A stretch of DNA of 64,000 nucleotides from Trachythela sp. YZ-2020 (taxonomy: Eukaryota; Cnidaria; Anthozoa; Malacalcyonacea; Clavulariidae). Position numbers and translations under genes: made by a program. Positions 12,232 through 24,617 of the stretch are shown piece after piece; positions within the stretch are counted from its first letter, which is position 1; each line of letters begins with the position of its first letter. Below the pieces are notes generated by a model. The model made no database searches, was not told where the DNA came from, and saw only the letters and a program-made list of their open reading frames with translations. Location: NCBI GenBank assembly GCA_016169945.1, contig JADLSH010000379.1, positions 2,136,001-2,200,000 of the forward strand, given 5' to 3'.

Positions 12232-12975
12232 AGTTTCTATAAATGCGTTTCATCTTTGTGAATATTAGAAATATGCGATGCAGTCTCGGGAAGTTTTCAG
12301 AAATTCTGTAGGCAAGTTTAGAAGCGCGATTTGGTGATCTTATATGAGATATGGTTAGCCATTTAAAGCTAAATGATATTAAGAGAAGGATTAGTGTAAT
12401 ACTACTGCTATAGTTTGAAGTTTTAAATCGTTTCAACTTTGTAAATTGATTAGAAATATATGATACAGTGTCGAAATAGTATAATTATGAAATATACATA
12501 CGGACACTGAAGCAAATTAACCGTGTATAAGAGAGGTGTCTGTTTTATAGAGGTTTTTTTGAAAGAAAATGTACATCAGGACATTGGAAACTGACCGTAA
12601 TCAGCGAGGTGTCCTTATTGGAGAAATATATTGAATGTGTGGTGCCAGTCTAGGTAGCGTCTATACGATAAGCTTCGGGTCCTTAGGATCAAACTGCATG
12701 AAAAATTCAACAAGGACTTCGAATTTAACAAGAACTTTAAGAAATTCTAGTTGATTTTTCAGGTAGTTTGATCCTAAAGACGCGAAGCTTGTTCTTATTG
12801 GAGTGATGTTAGTATCAATAGAAGAAAAATCCTAGATCAAACTTCTACTAATTCGTCCCATCATTGAAATTGATTAGAAATATGTGATGCAGTCTTGCAA
12901 ACCTAGATAGTAGATATTAGGCTTTGATGATCTCATATGAGATATGCTCATCTATTTAAAGATAGAAAGACTTTT
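12232..12975. repeat. degenerate dispersed duplication, three copies
   Basis: A block with TTAGAAATATGCGATGCAGT and CTTATATGAGATATGGTTAG near 12265-12375 recurs in part at 12440-12475 (TTAGAAATATATGATACAGT) and more fully at 12868-12965 (TTAGAAATATGTGATGCAGT, CTCATATGAGATATGCTCAT). Copies are diverged. Confidence 0.55.
12670..12790. repeat. foldback element
   Basis: AAGCTTCGGGTCCTTAGGAT at 12670 pairs with ATCCTAAAGACGCGAAGCTT ending at 12790, continuing inward through AAACT and TTGAATTTTTCA-like segments. Arms are about 40 bp with mismatches around a 38-bp loop. Confidence 0.7.
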
Positions 12976-13873
12976 TGAGTGACAGTTCTTATTTAACAAT
13001 AAGGCTGTTGGTGATCACAACACGTCATCAAACATTGTGTTACATGCACTCTTAAACACTTTCATCACAGGCAGCATGTACTTTGATCAAATAAATTTGG
13101 ATAGTTCAATGTTAAGAAACCCTTAAGGTGTTTAACCGAAGGCAAGCTGGTTGGGTCCTTTCCTATAAATTCAAAACTATCTAAGTGGGTGTACATATTA
13201 TATAACCAGGCTGTGTTAAACTCATGCAAGACCTTTTTCCTATGAAATACGAGATATGACATGTTAAGGTTGGAATTTTGCCGTGGGATAAGAACCATTT
13301 TTGCTATTATTTTTACTCTAATAGGTCGAACGAAGGATTTATCAACTCGGATAGTTTATTAAGCTTGAATCTTCCCAATGAGAAACAACTATTGTATATT
13401 TCAAAAAGCTAAATCAGTTGTTAAAAAATCCTTGCAATTATGTATATACAAACACATTCTTACATCATTTCATTTGCTTTCCCGTTTTTGACCTTAAGAT
13501 TTTTCTATCAAATTACTTCCTATAGGCCTGGGATTTTCGCTAAATGAGCTAATGGCATGAAATAACATTATATTATTATACATTCAAACTCTATTCTCGT
13601 TTCTGATTGATCAAAAAGCTCTGGATAATTCTCAATATCCGATAGTTCTCACGTTACTTCTACTGGTGACGTCATCAGCGTCCAATAATATTTTTTTTGA
13701 ATCGAACTTCGATCGAAAAAAATTATTTATTTTTCTAAAACTTTCACCTTCGTTCATTTTTAAGTTTAAATCAAAATTAATTTCAGGATTTTCAAAGGTT
13801 TCATTTAATTTATTAGCTAAAAAAAATATTATTGGACGCTGTCGAGCCCAAGCCCCTAGCTCGGTCGGCAGCT

Positions 13874-13883
13874 TATATAAAAG
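13874..13883 (+). promoter_or_regulatory. TATA box before the ORF at 13912
   Basis: TATATAAAAG lies 29 bp upstream of an ATG in good context (AAAACAAAATGG), preceded by a short GC-richer stretch. The spacing implies a very short leader. Confidence 0.45.
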
Positions 13884-13911
13884 CCCGCGAAAGTTTGAAA
13901 GCCAAAACAAA

Positions 13912-14046
13912 ATGGCTTCTTGTAAATTTGCCTTTACAAACGAAGAGAAAATGTCCAAATTATTGTCAGAAAAAGACAGTGACTGCACCAAAAAGGCCAC
14001 GAAACAATACAAAACCATCTTCAACAAGTATTTATTGTTTTATTAA
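13912..14046 (+). CDS. small ORF, possible first exon of a recombinase-like gene
   Basis: 44 codons starting MASCKFAFTNEEKMSKLL and continuing to a KKATKQYKTIF segment. The pattern (short start, FxFxxDEEI-type helix, then a TKKATK helix) reminds me of the N-terminus of DUF3504/Crypton-type tyrosine recombinase proteins that are abundant in cnidarians. The match is by memory only. AACAA|GTATTT near 14027 could be a donor, making this a 5' exon; no continuation is recognised, so it may be a truncated element. A TATA box stands just upstream. Confidence 0.3.
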   Translation: MASCKFAFTNEEKMSKLLSEKDSDCTKKATKQYKTIFNKYLLFY

Positions 14047-14309
14047 ATGTTAACTTATGTGTTTTTGCATCTTTCCCACCGCCCGCAAGTGTTGGCTTAC
14101 ATGTCTGTTTTTTGTGTTTTCACTAGTCTTCAGCAGATAACCTTGACCTCTGTCTGAATAATTCTTGATATCATGCTCAGCCTCATCCAATAATTGTTTA
14201 TTATATACGAAACATTATAGAGCATTATATGAATCCTATAGGTCATAGGGTTAAAATCATATTAAAATGTATTTTTGAAGCATTTCCGTTCAAATTTAAT
14301 GGGGTTTAA

Positions 14310-14605
14310 TGTAGGTAGACTAAGGTAGTATTCCGCTACAATACAGTAAGCTACCGTGGTTTGTGTTTCTGAATTACCTGAAAATGATATCTCCAACGTG
14401 GGATCCAGTGTAGTTAGTATTCTACAATAAGCTTGGAGTGGTTTGTGTCTGAACTACCTGAAAAATATATCTCCATGTAGGTAGTATTCCACAATAAGCT
14501 GCCGTGGTTTGTATTTGAACCACCTGAAAAAGATGTTTCCAACGTGGGGATGAATGTAGGTGTATCATATTCTCTAGTAAGCTATGATTTGTGGTTTGTG
14601 TCCTG
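14310..14605. repeat. tandem array, about four copies of an ~80-bp unit
   Basis: Units carry TAGTATTCYRCWATAAGCT, then GTGGTTTGT, then ACTACCTGAAAAAGATATCT and CAACGTGGG. GTGGTTTGT recurs near 14357, 14434, 14506 and 14594. A single related unit occurs at 34765-34830. Minus-strand sequence just beyond (near 14640-14660) carries a CTGACGAAGTGCC motif like those at ends of Penelope-like or other retroelements. Confidence 0.7.
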
Positions 14606-15796
14606 AATCGAAAATATAAAAAGTAGACATTGTCATTGAGGGAAGGCACTTCGTCAGGAGTGGGGACACACAAAAAGTGGCAAGTGCACCGGTGCTTTGG
14701 CAGTTCAAAGTCCTGTTCGTTTTTAGGACAATATTGGTATTTTTAAGGTTTTAGATTTTTGAGATTTTTGTATTAAGAATTTTCCGAGTTCTGTTTTTCG
14801 AATCACGCTTTCACTGTCTTTGTTTCCGATTTTCAATAGGATTAGCATATCAATAACTTAATTTTCATTTAGCAAATTCCTTAATAGTTGTGTCACGCAT
14901 ACCATGCATTTTATTCAAACATCACATCTCACCATTCATAACTCGAGATAATCCTATTGTGCTGTATCTGTGGTCATCACACTACATGTAACGTTTCTTT
15001 ATGCGTGCCAAGTTTGGCGGCATATTTTTGACACTAGCTTTCAAATTTGTTCGGATGTGAAGAGTTGCGAAATATATAACCGCATACTTTGACCAAAGTG
15101 TTTTATCTATAAATTTGATCAAAGTGTGTGACAATGTAAATTTCTTTCAAAGACGCAGTTTTGAGTCGTGGCGCGTCCTCCCCGAGGTCAGGCCGCTTCA
15201 CATAAAATGTAAAATACTAAAATCGGCTAGGTTATTGCTATAATTTTATCAACAGCACCTTTCACTGTTGGGAGAATGTTCTATAGAGTATAGGAACCAA
15301 ACAAACACTCTATAGGAACACACTGTATAAGAACTCTTATGATATTGTGACATTAGAGACCTTAAGATTGACGTATTTTTACGAATACTTCAAACTGCAA
15401 ACCGCTAGCGATCACGTGACTAGACTCCCGCGGTCGAATTTGCGGTAAATTTTCATGCTTTCAACGTGTAGAAATTGTTTTCGCGTATGAATAATCCCTC
15501 AGGATATTTTTCGAAAATATCAACCTATATTTTAGTTTTACTAGACTAATTGTTTAAAACATCATCTGAGCATCATATTGCACTTATTTTGAAACAAATA
15601 ACAATAAACTAAGCTTGGAAAAAACTATAAAGCACAGCTTTCAAGACAAGATGGCAGAGTTATACTCAAAGACATCTCAGAGTTTGTACTTCAATCTTAA
15701 TCTCCTCAACATTTATTACCTCTGACGTCTATACCTCAAACTGCAGTTTGAGGTTTGAAGTAAAAATTTTAAACCTCAATCTTAAGGTCTCTATTA

Positions 15797-16035
15797 GGGC
15801 CATTTATACGGGAGAAAATAAGTCGCGACTTACCTAAGACGCGTCTTATATAAGACGCGTCTTATATAAGACGCGAACACACTCGTATAAATGGTCAAAT
15901 TATAGTAAGTCGCGACTTAAATAAGAACAGGGTTTCAGGCTGTTAGAATTTGACCATTTATACGAGTGTGTTCGCGTCTTATATAAGACGCGTCTTATGT
16001 AAGTCGCGACTTATTTTCTCCCGTATAAATGGCCC
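15797..16035. repeat. palindromic MITE with ~75-bp arms
   Basis: It begins GGGCCATTTATACGGGAG and ends CTCCCGTATAAATGGCCC. The arms contain TAAGTCGCGACTTA and repeated AAGACGCGTCTTATAT words that are themselves palindromic. Flanks give TA (15795-15796, 16036-16037) as duplication, or ATT if the outer A/T belong to the element. A partial second copy is at 31997-32134. Confidence 0.85.
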
Positions 16036-18065
16036 TATTGGTTACATCTATAAAGAACTGCATTGTTTTTGTTATATTTAACTGTTCTGTAAAAGCAGTG
16101 TGGAAAGCTAAGTTTTCTTGCATGTCGTTCAGTATTGCATTCAATTGCAATTTACAAGGTCAATTGGATGTAATTTAATATTGCCAAAACCACACCAACA
16201 CAGTTTTAACTACAGATCAAAAGAATAAACATGAAATGATCTATTTTATTGCATTATTATATCCTGTTTTATTCCATACTTATAAATATCCTGTAAATAT
16301 CGAGAGTTGTTTATACTAGTTATCCAGGCAATGTTCCAATTTCATGTTGTTTTTTCCTAATGGTTCATGGAGTTTTGAAAAGAAAAGACAAAACAATCAC
16401 CCCTTAATCCTTATTCACCTGTTTAAGGTGGCTGGATATACTAATCCTCATAAAACCCTTATGCAATAGTCGCGAACACAAAACTTTATATATCAAGAAA
16501 CCTGCGTGATCATTCCTGTGCACGGGAATATTAACGGAAAAAAATCCAAAATGACCTGACGTGGCGAGTTGCTCACGACATCTCGCGCCATTGCGTGTGT
16601 TGTATAGCGTGTTGCATGTCAATTGCTGACGTCATTAGAAAATTCAAGTTTTGAAAAACAATACGCTATATCTCATTATTTTGTCTGGTGACCAATGTTC
16701 AAATTTTGCACGCTGTATTGTAACCGCAAAAGTCTTTCAATGAAAAATTCTGTAATGCCAACTTGCATTACGGAATTTTTATATATTTAGTTTATTGTTA
16801 GTTTATGTTGTAAGTAAAATAATGCACGAAAAACGTTTGGGGGTCACCGTGCTTCTTTTCCAACTACACGAAGCAATAGGCTGCCTTTAGAGTGAATTTC
16901 GGACGCTTGTGTTGCCATAGCAACGAAGTATGTGTTACTGAAACTAACAAAATTCGAAAGAAGAAACATTAAAATATATGAAAATCTCGATATCTGTTGC
17001 ATAAAACCTAAAAATACGAAGTTTAGAAATGTCAAACTGTTGTACACTTCGGATTTTTTGAAAACTGTATCGAGCCACTTTAAGAGACTGTGATTGGGAG
17101 CCGTTTGAACTGATCCACAACGACTTGATATAATAAATGTCGACATTTTAAATTGCAAAGCCTTCTGCGGAATTTCCGACAAGACCATCTAAATTTGCAA
17201 CCCCTCACCACCACCACCACTCACATTCAAATTGGCTGTTTTTAACCTTCTTGGAATCTTGGATATAGCTTGTGTCTTATATTAAAATATTTTTGGCTAT
17301 AGAATATTTCCGAACCGATAAAAAATTGCTATGAGGTATAGAACACTGTATGTAGCCTTTCTCTGTATACTCTAGTTCCCCCCTCGTGTAGTATAACACT
17401 TGATGAATAAGGGATGACTCTTACTGGACCGCCAGAAAAGAACGCTTTAGAATTGATACACTTGGAGCAGTAAGGGTTGCTGGGAAGGGATGACTCTTAC
17501 TAGACTTCTAGGATTGAATTATTATATATCGGAAGCTATCTGGAATATAGTTTGGTTTAGTTTTTGCCAATTTACTTTTTTCCGTTCGAGGACTTTCTCG
17601 CCTATACTGCTAGAGCAACCAAAATCGCTTGGCGATCGCAGATGTGACATTATTATATCTTAATAATCGGAATTCTCACGTGCCCGTTTGTTTGACGTTG
17701 ATCTCAATTAGTTTTCACGGCAGGTTATCTTATTTCATATTCAATTTTCTTTAGAACCTGGCTTGCCTCATATTGCGAACTATGCATTCATGCAATTGTA
17801 TTCCATATGATCAAGAAAAACTTCTCTTCGACTCCTGCATGTTTTGAAATCATGGCCGATTAGAAAAGAAACCTTCGGGGCGATTCTGGCACTTGGAAGA
17901 AATGTGTAACTCTCTTGGTAAAAGGGAAAATATACATATGTAAAGAAAGATTGAAGTTCAAGCGGTTTACATTAGGTATGATTCAATTTATATAGGCTAT
18001 AGCAGTGTGATAGAATTGTAGACTTAAAGTTGATGAGTTCGCACTAACCAGATAATAACATCATC

Positions 18066-18179
18066 AGACATGCTTCGCTACTCTGGTTTAAGTAAATGAA
18101 TGTCATCCCTGAATTACATTCACAATTTCACAACCTAACTACATTCATTTACTTAAAACCAGAGTAGCAAAACATGTCT
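18066..18179. repeat. foldback element, 38-bp arms
   Basis: AGACATGCTTCGCTACTCTG (18066) pairs with CAGAGTAGCAAAACATGTCT (to 18179), and TTTAAGTAAATGAATGT pairs with ACATTCATTTACTTAAA, leaving a loop of about 37 bases. Confidence 0.75.
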
Positions 18180-19436
18180 TAATTGTTTACTGTGTTCGGT
18201 AGAAAGATTGTTCGCCGTGAGTAAAGAACATTCTAGGCTGGGTACTTGTATAGACTTCTCATAAAATGAGGTTATATAATGACCGTTTGAAGACGGTTCT
18301 GGAAAAAAAGAATAACAATCTTCACAAAAGTGAAGAAAAGTATTTCCATTGGACTACAATAAGAGCAATCTTTATAGTTTTACTTATACAGTGGTTTAAA
18401 TTAAGATATGTTTGACCCGTATTTATACAATAACAAAGACTTGTGTTACATTTGGTATTTTTAGTATCACTGAGTGTTATGCACATGACCTTTTCAACCG
18501 ATAGTATAAGGACAATCATGCAGATGACATTCACTTTACTTGGGCCAAACTTATAATGTGTATGTTCTTGAATACTATAGTCTATATATAAACTCGACTG
18601 ATCTATTGATAACTGCAGGTAATACAAATTTGTTGTCCAAGCGCGACAGATTCTGAAGTGAAAAGAGAATGGGGAAAACATTTCAGAGAAAACAGCTAAT
18701 CTTATAAGATTATGACTTGATTACTTGACTAAAATTGAATTCGTCTATGTGAATTCAGAAGAGCTTTATTATCAATACACCTAGTCTAGACCTCCCGCAT
18801 ATCATTAAATATTAATTTTGACTCAGATTAACATTTGTATACGATGTGATGTAAATATATTGAGTTCCTTAAATGGTGGGATTTTGTGAATGATGAAGGT
18901 GAAATTGTTCATCAAATGATTTTGTGTTTGGAAGAACTTGAAGTATGCATTTGATTTTCCAATAAAAATGTATACCTATGTTATATACATATGCAAATGT
19001 TCTTCCTAACACTGTATTCTAGCATGTGGAACGACACTTTGATATTTGCATACAGACAGAGTGACTACAATAACTACAATATTTACAAGTACTTGTTGCC
19101 AAAGTAAACTCCTTAGTTATAACAAAGGACTACAAAAGCCGACTCTGAAACTGTTTATTTAAACTGGATAGGTCTATTCGTTTTTAAGGCCGTCCTTTCA
19201 TTCATCCAGTGTTACTACTGATCAATGCTGCACGAGGAAATCGTAGTTTCCCGAGACTGCAGTGTTTCCATGGAAGAGTCAAACTGGAAACACCCTTCTC
19301 ACATGCAATTGATCAAGCGAAAATATACTCAGACAACTGCAGGAATCGAAAAGCATCATACGCACCAACCATTGTTCCAGCAACAACAATATGTAGATCT
19401 ACTTATAAAGTATTGTTTTATTCACAGGAGAATTTG

Positions 19437-21876
19437 ATGGCCCGCTCATCGGTACGTACGAAACCTTATGTCGTTGAAATTCAGCGTCATTATCACCTTG
19501 ATGAATTAAACAGAAAGGGAAAGAAAGGACACCACATTAGACCACCAGTTAACCCCTCCGTCCCCCCTCGTACTCATTCAAGTACCAGGAAATCCTTCGA
19601 AGGAGGGGTGCCAAAAGTTAGACATGTATCCATGGACCCCTCTCGGTTAAATAGAGGCTCGTTGGAGTACGAAGATATCTATAATCAAAGAAATTCTAGT
19701 GAGAACTCACATCTCAAACAACATGGCAGGTGGTCGTTCAGAGATGATAGTGGATATGGCAGGGAACGTGGCTACACAAGGCGTTCACCAGGGATAGCTC
19801 GTCCTACTGAGTTAAGACTAATGAATGGGGATGTGGAACATAGTGGGAAAACTATTGATAGAAGCGACATCACAGACACAAAGAATCAAAATGGGACAGT
19901 AGGTGATAAGAATGATCATATGAGGGCCAATTACAAACGTGGGAACACAAGTACAAGTCGTGAGGGATCTAATCATGAACAAAGAAGGGTAACAAAGGAT
20001 AGTAATGGCAATCAGCGTGACGATTTAGAACTATGGATCGCTAGGCAGACATCTTTTCCGAAAAAACAAGATGGAATGGTGGACATGTCAAACCAGAGAA
20101 TTCTTAAAAATACTGCTGTGTCGCAAGTGTCTAGCCAATCAAGACCACCACCAGTTGCTCCCAAGCCTTATCGTCCCCAGACCTCGCGGTCGGCGTCGCC
20201 CGCTTCAAGTGTACGATCCGATCACAGTGGCGCCAGCAGTCACGTGTCACAACATTCAGCAAGATCTGCCACGAGTGAAGTTAGCGTGGTGAGTATCATG
20301 GTACACTTGGGGAAAGTTCTAAACTGTTCACCCTAGAGATCATGTAAGGGCCATCCCTTGTTGGTCAACAGTTACCACAGGAGAAAACCTAAACTAAATT
20401 AGCTTTATTTATACTGAATATATAGCTCTCGCTTTTCTAAACTGTTCCCTACAGCAGCAGAGTGTGAACCAGTGAACTCTAAGTAGACTGGAACGATAAC
20501 TCCTATGATTAAGCCCTATGATTGGGTGACGCCAAATTGATGCATAATTTGAAGCAAAAGGCGGGAACCGCGCGACTAAAATGCACTTTCAAAAGGACTA
20601 AGGCGAGTTTTGAGGAGTGGGAAATTCAGTCAAAAGTTTCTTTTTTAGCGAAAATGAGAAAGAAAAATAGCTTTTTCATCCGAATTTTTCAATTTCAAAG
20701 ATTCAAACCTGTTTTTCTGGATAGTTCTAAGTAGTCTACATCCACCAACTGCAAAAACTTCAGGGGTGTAGCTTTATATTCGAAATATTGGACAAGTTAG
20801 TGCCGATGAAATTGCTATAAAAAAATAAGGTTACAATCTTCAACTTTAAAAAAAATAAAGTTAAAATCTTCCTACGGTCTTGAAACTTGTTTTTTACTAA
20901 AGTTCAAGTATTGTAATCTTACTCCAATGAGGATGTTTTGTGTAAGAAAATCGACGCTTTTTAGGCGGTGTATTTTCGGCTTCGGACCTTCAATGGCGGC
21001 CTTCAATTTGGCTTCAAAGATGGCGGCCAAGTTATCGTTCCAGTCTACTTAGAGTTCACTGGTGTGAACACACGAGGAACCCGCGGAGTGAAAACCAGCA
21101 GTGTTTGGTAGAGCACTCATTCCACATACGACTGAACTAATATTATAATTAGACAACAACATATCACATGAATCTAACCCCGAGGTGAAAGGCACATACA
21201 ATAAGCACGAACACCTTCAGTTATAATTTATTCTTTCGATTTTCTTTAGAAATCAATTCTTAAAAAACATAAACCGGCTGGGCGCGTTGTTCTGAAAGAG
21301 GAGCCACCATCGTATACATTATGTGCTGTGTTATCATGTATCCTGTGTTTTCCCTTTGGAATTTATGCCGTGGCTGCATCTGCCTGCCTGCTACCCACTA
21401 TCTACCTGCACCTGCACCTGCCTACCACCCACCTACCTACCTGCCTGCCTATCTGCCTACCTGCCTACCATCTACTTACCTACCTGCCTACTTGCCTGCA
21501 CCTGCCTCACCTGCCTGCCTGCACCCACCCACCTGCACTTACCTACCTATCTACTTACCTACCTACCTGTCTGCCTACCTACCTACCTACCTACCTACAT
21601 ATACCTACCTACCTACATATACCTACCTACCTACCTACATATACCTACACATACCTATCTACCTTCCTATTTTTTTCCATTTCCTCTTACTATTTTTTCC
21701 ATCTCTATTTTATCCAGGTGAAGGAAGCAGTAGAGGAGAATGATTATGAATCGGCGTTGTCATCGTCCAGGAAAGTAAAACACTTTTGTTTTGGTGTGTT
21801 AGTGGCTTACATAGGTATTTTGGTTGTTGTTGGAGCGTTACTTGCCGTATACTTCACCACCGGGAAAATATTTTAA
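19437..21876 (+). CDS. proline-rich dispanin (CD225 domain) membrane protein
   Basis: Coding exons 19437-20288, 21250-(about 21369 or 21381) and 21718-21876. The first follows acceptor TTCACAG, so at least one 5' exon is upstream; the first ATG gives MARSSVRTKPYVVEIQRHYH. Residues 1-284 are polar and disordered, with an SH3-ligand-like RPPPVAPKPYRP followed by Ser-rich sequence. Exon 2 gives EEPPSYTLCAVLSCILCFPF, the first hydrophobic segment of the CD225/dispanin family; exon 3 gives VKEAVEENDYESALSSSRKV and the second segment (FCFGVLVAYIGILVVVGALL), ending TTGKIF. This matches the family's CxFPxG and acidic-SRKA layout (IFITM, PRRT, SynDIG). The second intron consists largely of a CTGC/CTAC array with no good GT donor, and all its bases read open in frame. 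The role is unknown; membrane trafficking or fusion modulation is the family theme. Confidence 0.8.
20470..21061. repeat. hAT-like MITE with 8-bp TSD GTGTGAAC
   Basis: TIRs of over 30 bp begin CAGTGAACTCTAAGTAGACT at 20470 and end AGTCTACTTAGAGTTCACTG at 21061. Flanks are perfect direct repeats GTGTGAAC (20462-20469, 21062-21069). It lies in the first visible intron of the dispanin gene and encodes no transposase. Confidence 0.9.
21382..21665 (+). repeat. CTGC/CTAC tetranucleotide array in intron
   Basis: Interleaved CTGC, CTAC, CTAT and ATATAC repeats occupy the intron up to the pyrimidine tract before the acceptor at 21717. All three forward frames are almost free of stops. A similar array in the same orientation is at 62944-63235. 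Confidence 0.85.
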
Positions 21877-22182
21877 TTTATCCGAACTGAGACTATAAAA
21901 ACCGCACAAAAACATCCGCACTGTAAATTCAAAAACAATCTATTTTAAATCATTCGGCAGTCCATCGCGTAGTAACGACTTTGACTGTAGCCTATTTGCT
22001 ATTGCTGCAGCCTTGCGCGATTTCCGCACTGTTAATTCAAAGCTAGTCCTATTAAATTTTGCCAGTTGCAACAACTTTTGATAATACATCATTCCCAACG
22101 ATATATAAGATTCCCCTCAAATATTAGGAACTTTAACTATATAAAAACTTTTGCTAGGCGAGTAAGGGCGAAGAGGGACTGT

Positions 22183-22339
22183 CGCCTGTATTCTATTTTT
22201 GAATAGCTGAAGGGTGAGTACTCACATAGTGTGGTACGGCACTAACCCTCCAGCTATTCAAAAATAGCACTGACACTCAAGGGAAGCTCAGATTGAACCT
22301 CCACTCTTTGAGTGTGAGTGAGCTTTTAGAATACAGGCG
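22183..22339. repeat. foldback element with nested arms
   Basis: CGCCTGTATTCT (22183) pairs with AGAATACAGGCG (to 22339). Inside, CTATTTTTGAATAGCTG pairs with CAGCTATTCAAAAATAG near 22251-22267. The loop holds GTGAGTACTCAC. Confidence 0.7.
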
Positions 22340-22626
22340 TATTTATATGAAATTTACGAAATGTACCTGAATATACCAAATAACCATCATGCAGAATACA
22401 TACATTATAGAGGCCATAAATCCATGGCCAAATTGCAACAATTTACTAAGGGACCAACTTGGTTTTAAGAATATACCATGAATAACTGCAATTAGATTTT
22501 TATACCTATTACTGCAACAGTTACACTTAATGCTTAGTACGGCAATATTTTGTATGTGTTAGTATAGCTTAGCATGCAAATCTGACAAAAAAGTCCACTT
22601 GCAACTTCATGGGGATTTGTTTTCCT

Positions 22627-22868
22627 GGGGGCGGTTGTATCAAGGCCGGATAGCACTATCCACCGGATAGCGAATTTTTCGACTGTTGTAAAAATGCTCC
22701 AAAAGCTATAAAACTACGAATGTAGACCCCACAATTAATAAAAAGAAACTTTAACTTATAAATGCGAAGGTTTAATCTAGATTATACAAATCAACGGACA
22801 ATTTTAGGAAGGTTGGAAGATTCGCTATCCGGTGGATAGTGCTATCCGGCGTTGATACAACCGACCCC
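22627..22868. repeat. MITE with ~45-bp TIRs
   Basis: GCGGTTGTATCAAGGCCGGA near 22631 is mirrored by CCGGCGTTGATACAACCGAC near 22865. The arms continue through ATAGCACTATCCACCGGATA and its complement. A-rich centre, no ORF, no clear target duplication. Confidence 0.8.
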
Positions 22869-23389
22869 TGATTATTATTTATACCTCTTCAGTGACATGG
22901 GAAAGCGAAGAGCAATTATCTCGCTAAGCATGCAAACGAAATAAGAATAATGAGGTTCAATATCCGTTAAATAATTTATATATCCTTCATTTGAAGTATT
23001 TAATAACCTATACCTACTTATGCGCTGTTTACTCAACTGTAGAGTAAAACAAATACAATATTGAGTGCACGCGGGCAATAACCCTTTTTAATAAAACCTT
23101 AACAAAGACGGAATTATAACATAGAGCAATATTTAAACATATGTAGGTAATATTTAAACATATGATGGTATACTATTTGTTCTGCTGATATGGAAGTTTT
23201 AGAGTTGGCGGATATTCCGACTTCAGTCAGTCTATTTGAACATATGATCTCGGTCGTTTTGTAATATATATTAACTATAAAGAGATGCTCACATTGTCAC
23301 TCAACTGTTTATATTAAATATATTTATATTTTCATTGTTTATGCAGTTGTCCATATATGTACCGGTATTACTTGAATAACCCCTCTAGA

Positions 23390-23610
23390 CCACATAGAGG
23401 GTTACGAAGGGGTGAAATGGGAGCTGGGATTTGCCTATTTTTTCACTGGGAAAATGGGATTTAGACCACTGGGAATGGGATTTGCACCATCAATTTGCTA
23501 CTGGGAATGGAATTTGGAAAATTAGTGTGTTGGGTGACTGGCATGCAGATAAATTTTGGCTTGGAAAATGGGATTGAACCGCCCCTCCCCCCTTCACGAC
23601 CCTCGACATA
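23390..23610. repeat. short inverted-repeat element
   Basis: GAGGGTTACGAAGGGG at the left and CCCCTTCACGACCCTC at the right are imperfect inverted repeats. The interior repeats GGGATTT/CTGGGAATGG words. Flanks ACCACATA and GACATATA are only similar. Confidence 0.5.
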
Positions 23611-24574
23611 TATAGTATTTTAAGACATTCTATTAAATCAATTCAAAATGTATAATTCAATGCATAACCCTTTTTTGTAAGCTTCAGGCTGCAACTCGCT
23701 TTTTGTATAATATTTTATATTATAACAATTATTTCTAATGTACAATTAGATAGTGTTGAGTACATGTATCTTTCCTATGTGTCAAGTACTTTTGTAAATG
23801 AAAATTTTCACCGCCCTACAGTGCTACACTCACTTATACATATACAGTTACATAAGTTAACGTTTTCTATATAACCGATCAAAAAATAAAATTGTTTAAG
23901 AAACGACATGCATATCAAAATTGCACTGGCGCAGAGATATATTGAATCATAGATTCAAATGAAGTAAAATGCGCAATAAACTAAACTGCACAATAAATTG
24001 AATGCACGACGTTTTAATATTGTCATTCCTCACTATTGTTAAACGTGTTTGCGCACCTGGTTAAAGCGAATATGAACGTATAAATTCATAACTTGCTTTT
24101 TACAATAGCTATTTGCGCATAGCCAAATTTGCTATAATCCTGTATGATATATCGTCAGACCAAGTTTTGACAATCAAACTGTATTAAAAAGCCGGATTGA
24201 AGCCTCCCCCGCAAGCGATCATTTTTACATGCACGAGGTGAAGGAGGTGTACATTAATTAAAGTATAGAACCAGAACAAGTTATAACTTAGTATTTGTTA
24301 AACTTTTTAAGGGAAACATTAATTTAACCGTTATCCAAATCTACATGTTTAAAACACTTCGGTATTTCGTATCCACTGCAATGTTAGGTTAAAATTGAAT
24401 ACATTTCACAATATATACAAACAGTGAACACCGCGCTTTATATTTTCCTTATAAATTTTAATGAGCTAATGACTCATTATAAAACGCGTTGTTTTAAATG
24501 AAAACTTGACAGTCAAGAATATACCCGATTCGTGGAGTGTAATAGTATAAAGCTAAGCCTATAGTTGAAAAGTG

Positions 24575-24582
24575 TATAAAAG
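24575..24582 (+). promoter_or_regulatory. TATA box of Six1/2-like gene
   Basis: TATAAAAG ends 35 bp before the start codon at 24618. If transcription starts at the usual distance, the leader is only about 10-15 nt. Confidence 0.55.
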
Positions 24583-24617
24583 ATATAGTTATTATAGTCT
24601 ATAGAAGAAGACTTCAA

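Larger units (their letters stand above)
11774..19427. other. intergenic region between Six4/5 and the dispanin gene
   Basis: About 7.6 kb with divergent genes on either side. It contains degenerate duplications near 12.2-13.0 kb, a small TATA-driven ORF at 13912, an 80-bp tandem array at 14310, a palindromic MITE at 15797 and a foldback at 18066. Remaining sequence is AT-rich with only random-looking short ORFs. Regulatory DNA of the SIX genes may lie here but cannot be seen by eye. Confidence 0.5.
21877..24574. other. intergenic region between dispanin gene and Six1/2-like
   Basis: Holds three inverted-repeat elements (22183, 22627, 23390) and AT-rich sequence leading to the Six1/2-like promoter. 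No other gene seen. Confidence 0.5.

Noticed and set aside
16421..17086. Possible transposon with ends TTAAGGTGGCTGGATA and ATCGAGCCACTTTAA.
   Set aside because: Inverted repeats are short and mismatched and no target duplication is clear.
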